Shown: positions 61,820 through 64,000 of the stretch, one piece after another
Numbering within the stretch: the stretch's first letter is position 1
How the letters are laid out: the number at the start of each line of letters is the position of its first letter
Source of the DNA: an uncultured beta proteobacterium
GTDB taxonomy: Bacteria > Pseudomonadota > Gammaproteobacteria > Burkholderiales > SG8-39
Assembly (NCBI GenBank): GCA_902826155.1
Contig: CADEDU010000001.1
Location: 124,525-188,524, forward strand
Length of the DNA: 64,000 bases
Direction of reading: 5' to 3'
Notes under the pieces: model-generated
Told to the model about the DNA's origin: nothing
Databases searched by the model: none
Seen by the model: only the letters and a program-made list of their open reading frames with translations
Translations under genes and position numbers: made by a program

Positions 61820-63057
61820 TGGGCGAGCGCCGGGATCGGTGCGTAGTAACTCGCCGCGGCGCTGCTGTCGTGCTCGCGCAACTCGGCCAGGGCGTCGCCC
61901 ACTCCGCGCAGGCCACCGAGATCGATCTGATGCAGCGCCTGCCGGATGACGTTGCGTTGTCCGAGCTCCTCGGTCAGCGCCGCGTGCAGGCTCTTGGGCG
62001 TGAGGTGCTCCGGATGCAGTGCACGCAGCAGCCCCAGACGCGCCATGCGCTCGGCCCGGATCCACTGCTCCTGCACCGGACGCGTGCGCGGCACGACGAT
62101 CGCGCGCTTCCTGAGCGTGAGCAGCTCGCACACGGTGTTGTAGCCGCCCATCGACACCGTCAGATCGGCCGCGTCGACCAGGCTCATCATGTCGTCGCTG
62201 AAGTCGATGACGCGCACCGAGCGGCCGCTGCCCAGCGCGCGTGCCTTGTTGTGCAACTGCTGCCGCTGTGCCTCGGCCATCTCCGGGCCGCACAGCACGA
62301 CGCTTTGATAGGCACTGTGCTGCGGGGCGTAGTGCAGCGCGTCGAGATAGCAGTTGAGCAGCTCGAACCCGTCTTCGCCGCCGCCGGCCGAGGCCAGAAC
62401 GAGCGGACGCACGTCCGCGCCAAGGATTGCGCGCTGTGCTTCGCGCGGCGTGCGTCCGCGTTCACGCCCGATGTAGCCGCAGAACCGCACCTTGGCGGCG
62501 GCGGCTTCGGGAAAGCCGTACTCCTGGCGTGCGTCGAAGATCTCGGGTGAACCGACGATCAGCACGCGATCGTAGTGCGACTCGATCGCACCGAAGTAGC
62601 CGTTCTTGTTCCAGACCGCGCGCGTCGCCTCCGGACTGTCGAGGATGTCGCGCAGCAGCAGCACGGTGCGCGGCCGATAGGTGCGACGCTGCAGCACGTC
62701 GAGGGCCGGTGCCAGCTCGTTGCCCACGCCGAAGGGCTTCTTGTCGACCAGGATCAGGTCGGGCTGGAAGTCGAGCACGGTGCTCAGGATCAGGTTGGCA
62801 CGCAGCCGGACGGTGTCCTGATAGTGCAGCGACAGGAACTTCACCGTGTACTCGCCGTTGCGCGTGCGTGCGAGGCTCGGCAGCTTGACGTAGTCGATGC
62901 GCGCGGGGATGCGGAACGCGTGCAGCATCGGCGAGCCGGTGAGGATCAACACCGAGGTGTCCGGATCGTCGCTCACCAGATGCCGGGCGATCTCCAGCAT
63001 GCGCTTGATGTTGCCCAGGCCGAAGGTGTCGTGCGAGTAGATCAGTACTTTGCGCAT
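61816..63057 (-). CDS. GT28-like glycosyltransferase, first gene of the glycan operon
   Basis: Protein of 413 residues: 'RKVLIYSHDTFGLGNIKRMLEIARHLVSDDPDTSVLILTGSPM', 'PDLILVDKKPFGVGNELAPALDVLQ', 'LVLASAGGGEDGFELLNCYLDAL' and 'LVDAADLTVSMGGYNTVCELLTLRKRAIVVPRTRP'. Related to the enzyme at 51243. The start at 63057 is the first of the operon, about 30 bases after the start site predicted from the sigma-54 promoter. No clear Shine-Dalgarno sequence is present. It may start the chain. Confidence 0.88.
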   Translation of the reverse strand: MRKVLIYSHDTFGLGNIKRMLEIARHLVSDDPDTSVLILTGSPMLHAFRIPARIDYVKLPSLARTRNGEYTVKFLSLHYQDTVRLRANLILSTVLDFQPDLILVDKKPFGVGNELAPALDVLQRRTYRPRTVLLLRDILDSPEATRAVWNKNGYFGAIESHYDRVLIVGSPEIFDARQEYGFPEAAAAKVRFCGYIGRERGRTPREAQRAILGADVRPLVLASAGGGEDGFELLNCYLDALHYAPQHSAYQSVVLCGPEMAEAQRQQLHNKARALGSGRSVRVIDFSDDMMSLVDAADLTVSMGGYNTVCELLTLRKRAIVVPRTRPVQEQWIRAERMARLGLLRALHPEHLTPKSLHAALTEELGQRNVIRQALHQIDLGGLRGVGDALAELREHDSSAAASYYAPIPALAQ

Positions 63058-63099
63058 GGGAGGGTGCCGTCGCTGCATTCGTTGCAATGCCCGATGTAT

Positions 63100-63115
63100 T
63101 GCAGCGACCGTGCCA
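63100..63115 (-). promoter_or_regulatory. Sigma-54 (-24/-12) promoter for the glycan operon
   Basis: On the minus strand TGGCACGGTCGCTGCA matches the consensus TGGCACG-N4-TTGCW at every key base except the first T of the -12 block. The invariant GG and GC have the correct spacing. Initiation near 63088-63090 would give a leader of about 32 bases. An NtrC-type activator gene lies upstream. Confidence 0.7.
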
Positions 63116-63184
63116 GCGGGCGGTCCGGAACCGCGTTCGACGGCGGCGCGCATGCGCAAGCGCTTGTTCGATCAGAAGAAAAAA

Positions 63185-63229
63185 GTTGTGCGTGCGCGTC
63201 GTGTGGGTGTGCGCGTGCGTGCGAGTGGG
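63185..63229. repeat. GT/GC-rich alternating purine-pyrimidine tract
   Basis: About 45 bases of mostly GTGCG- and GTGTG-type steps, between the sigma-54 promoter and the distal inverted repeat. Just promoter-side of it is an A6 run (63179-63184). Such DNA is prone to Z-form or bending, which could affect looping by the activator. No coding signal. Confidence 0.5.
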
Positions 63230-63267
63230 ATGCTGCGTCGGTTTGCGTTGGGGGATATGCCCCAGAC

Positions 63268-63287
63268 ATCCCCAATCAATTGGGGAT
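63268..63287. promoter_or_regulatory. Inverted repeat, candidate upstream activator site
   Basis: ATCCCCAAT, CA, ATTGGGGAT: perfect nine-base arms. A half-site-like TTGGGGGAT lies near 63248. It is about 150 bases upstream of the -24 element, the usual distance for a sigma-54 enhancer site. No T tract follows, so a terminator is less likely. Binding by the adjacent NtrC-type activator is inferred. Confidence 0.55.
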
Positions 63288-63346
63288 CTCACGCAGGTTG
63301 TGTATCGGGCGCAACCACGTGGAACGCGCACGCCGCGTCGCGCGAC

Positions 63347-63427
63347 GAGAAGCGCGCGTGTACAGACACGCACGCAGAGAAGCGCAATGAGAAACACGCG
63401 TCCAGAGACGCACGCGCAGAGAAGCGC
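63347..63427. repeat. Short direct repeats (GAGAAGCGC x3)
   Basis: Three exact copies of GAGAAGCGC start at 63347, 63377 and 63419. The last two lie in a longer match (GA-ACGCACG-CAGAGAAGCGC types at 63365-63385 and 63405-63427). They lie between the activator gene stop and the inverted repeat. Function unknown; they may be further regulator sites. Confidence 0.55.
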
Positions 63428-63469
63428 GCGCGTCAGCGCGGCGCGGGATTACGCAGAGCAGGAAGCGGC

Positions 63470-64000
63470 TTACAGCCGATACTTCTCGATGCGATAGCGC
63501 AGGGTGTCGCGCGAGATACCGAGCAGGCGCGCCGCGCGCGAGACGTTGCCGTGGCTACGCTCCAGGGCGGCGACCAGCAGATCGCGTTCGACGCGATGCA
63601 GATTGAGCGCAGCAGGGGCGAGCGCGTGCGCCTCTTCTTGCGTTGCGGGCTGCGCCACGGATTGCGCCTCGGTCGTACCCAGTGCGAGGTCGATTGCATC
63701 GATCGTGTGGCCGGTGGCCATGACGACCGACTGCTCGATCAGGTTGCGTAATTCGCGCACGTTGCCGGGCCAGTCGTACTGTTGCAGCGCCTGCATGGCA
63801 GCAGAGCTGAATTGCAAGTCGGGCCTGCCGTATCGGGTGCGATGCACCTCGAGAAAATGCGCGGCGAGTAACGCCGCGTCGCCGTCGCGCTCGCGCAGCG
63901 CCGGCAGGCCGATCTGGATGATGCGCAGGCGAAAGTAGAGGTCGGCGCGGAACCTGCCCTCGCGCACCAGCTGTTCCAGGTCGCGATTGGTGGCGGCGAT
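63470..64000 (-). CDS. NtrC-family sigma-54-dependent activator, C-terminal part (gene continues beyond window)
   Basis: The last 176 residues of an AAA+ enhancer-binding protein; its 5' end lies outside. '[23 protein letters not shown]' and '[20 protein letters not shown]' are central-domain motifs (sensor I and R-finger region), '[20 protein letters not shown]' is the sensor [10 protein letters not shown] box, and '[32 protein letters not shown]' is the Fis-type DNA-binding helix-turn-helix. It is encoded upstream of, and in the same direction as, the glycan operon, with a sigma-54 promoter between, so it probably activates that operon. The sensory domain is unseen. Confidence 0.94.
   Translation of the reverse strand: MAATNRDLEQLVREGRFRADLYFRLRIIQIGLPALRERDGDAALLAAHFLEVHRTRYGRPDLQFSSAAMQALQQYDWPGNVRELRNLIEQSVVMATGHTIDAIDLALGTTEAQSVAQPATQEEAHALAPAALNLHRVERDLLVAALERSHGNVSRAARLLGISRDTLRYRIEKYRL

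Noticed and set aside
63058..63469. CRISPR-like repeats in the activator-glycan intergenic region
   Set aside because: The copies are short (9 bases), unevenly spaced and have no spacer structure or cas genes.

Overview
The window is high-GC, densely coded bacterial chromosome. Its content points to a betaproteobacterium of the Burkholderiales type: four orphan Bug-family (TctC-like) substrate-binding proteins, a TRAP transporter, many single-copy catabolic enzymes, ApbE with DUF3570/DUF4266 proteins, and frequent GTG or TTG starts. I saw no rRNA, tRNA, CRISPR array, insertion sequence or phage gene. Taxonomy is inferred from gene content only.

Layout. 1-3.5 kb: the 3' part of a MASE1-type hybrid histidine kinase, a GAF protein and a cupin. 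3.5-5.7 kb: a luciferase-like monooxygenase and an acyl-CoA dehydrogenase, adjacent on the minus strand. 5.8-8.2 kb: a small orphan protein, a polysaccharide deacetylase, and divergently ApbE. 8.2-12.4 kb: a minus-strand redox operon (choice-of-anchor protein with an odd CX4CH motif, TlpA-like thioredoxin, DUF4266 lipoprotein, DUF3570 protein), convergent with apbE. The DUF3570 protein carries a DxxSGAS motif resembling an ApbE flavinylation site. 13.0-20.1 kb: a plus-strand catabolic operon (two-subunit TPP decarboxylase, molybdenum hydroxylase large subunit, Bug protein, CoA ligase, crotonase) that could take a 2-oxoacid through aldehyde and carboxylate to a CoA thioester. 20-28 kb: ChaN-like lipoprotein, an unknown exported protein, a PepSY membrane protein, a SnoaL-like protein, two Bug genes flanking a 52-codon relic of a mandelate-racemase-type gene, and a B12-binding radical SAM enzyme. 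28-32 kb: a CHASE-PAS histidine kinase coupled to a receiver-EAL protein. 32-36 kb: another Bug gene, a FitAB/VapBC-type toxin-antitoxin pair with an operator-like palindrome, a signal-less binding-protein-fold protein, and an alpha/beta hydrolase. 36-45.8 kb: an MFS transporter, a TRAP system (fused DctQ-DctM, DctP, coupled GAF protein), a FadH-like oxidoreductase, a PaaK-like ligase and an APH-fold protein lacking its catalytic Asp.

45.8-64 kb is the most interesting part: a 12-gene, 17-kb minus-strand operon, mostly joined by ATGA or TGATG overlaps. It encodes four glycosyltransferases, a heparinase-like lyase without a signal peptide, two APH-like kinases, an MsbA-like ABC exporter, a polysaccharide deacetylase and a MacA-MacB-NodT-type tripartite exporter. 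Upstream are a good sigma-54 (-24/-12) promoter, a distal inverted repeat at enhancer distance, and the gene for an NtrC-type sigma-54 activator cut by the window end. I read this as a regulated system making and exporting a cell-surface or secreted glycan or glycoconjugate whose product cannot be named from sequence.
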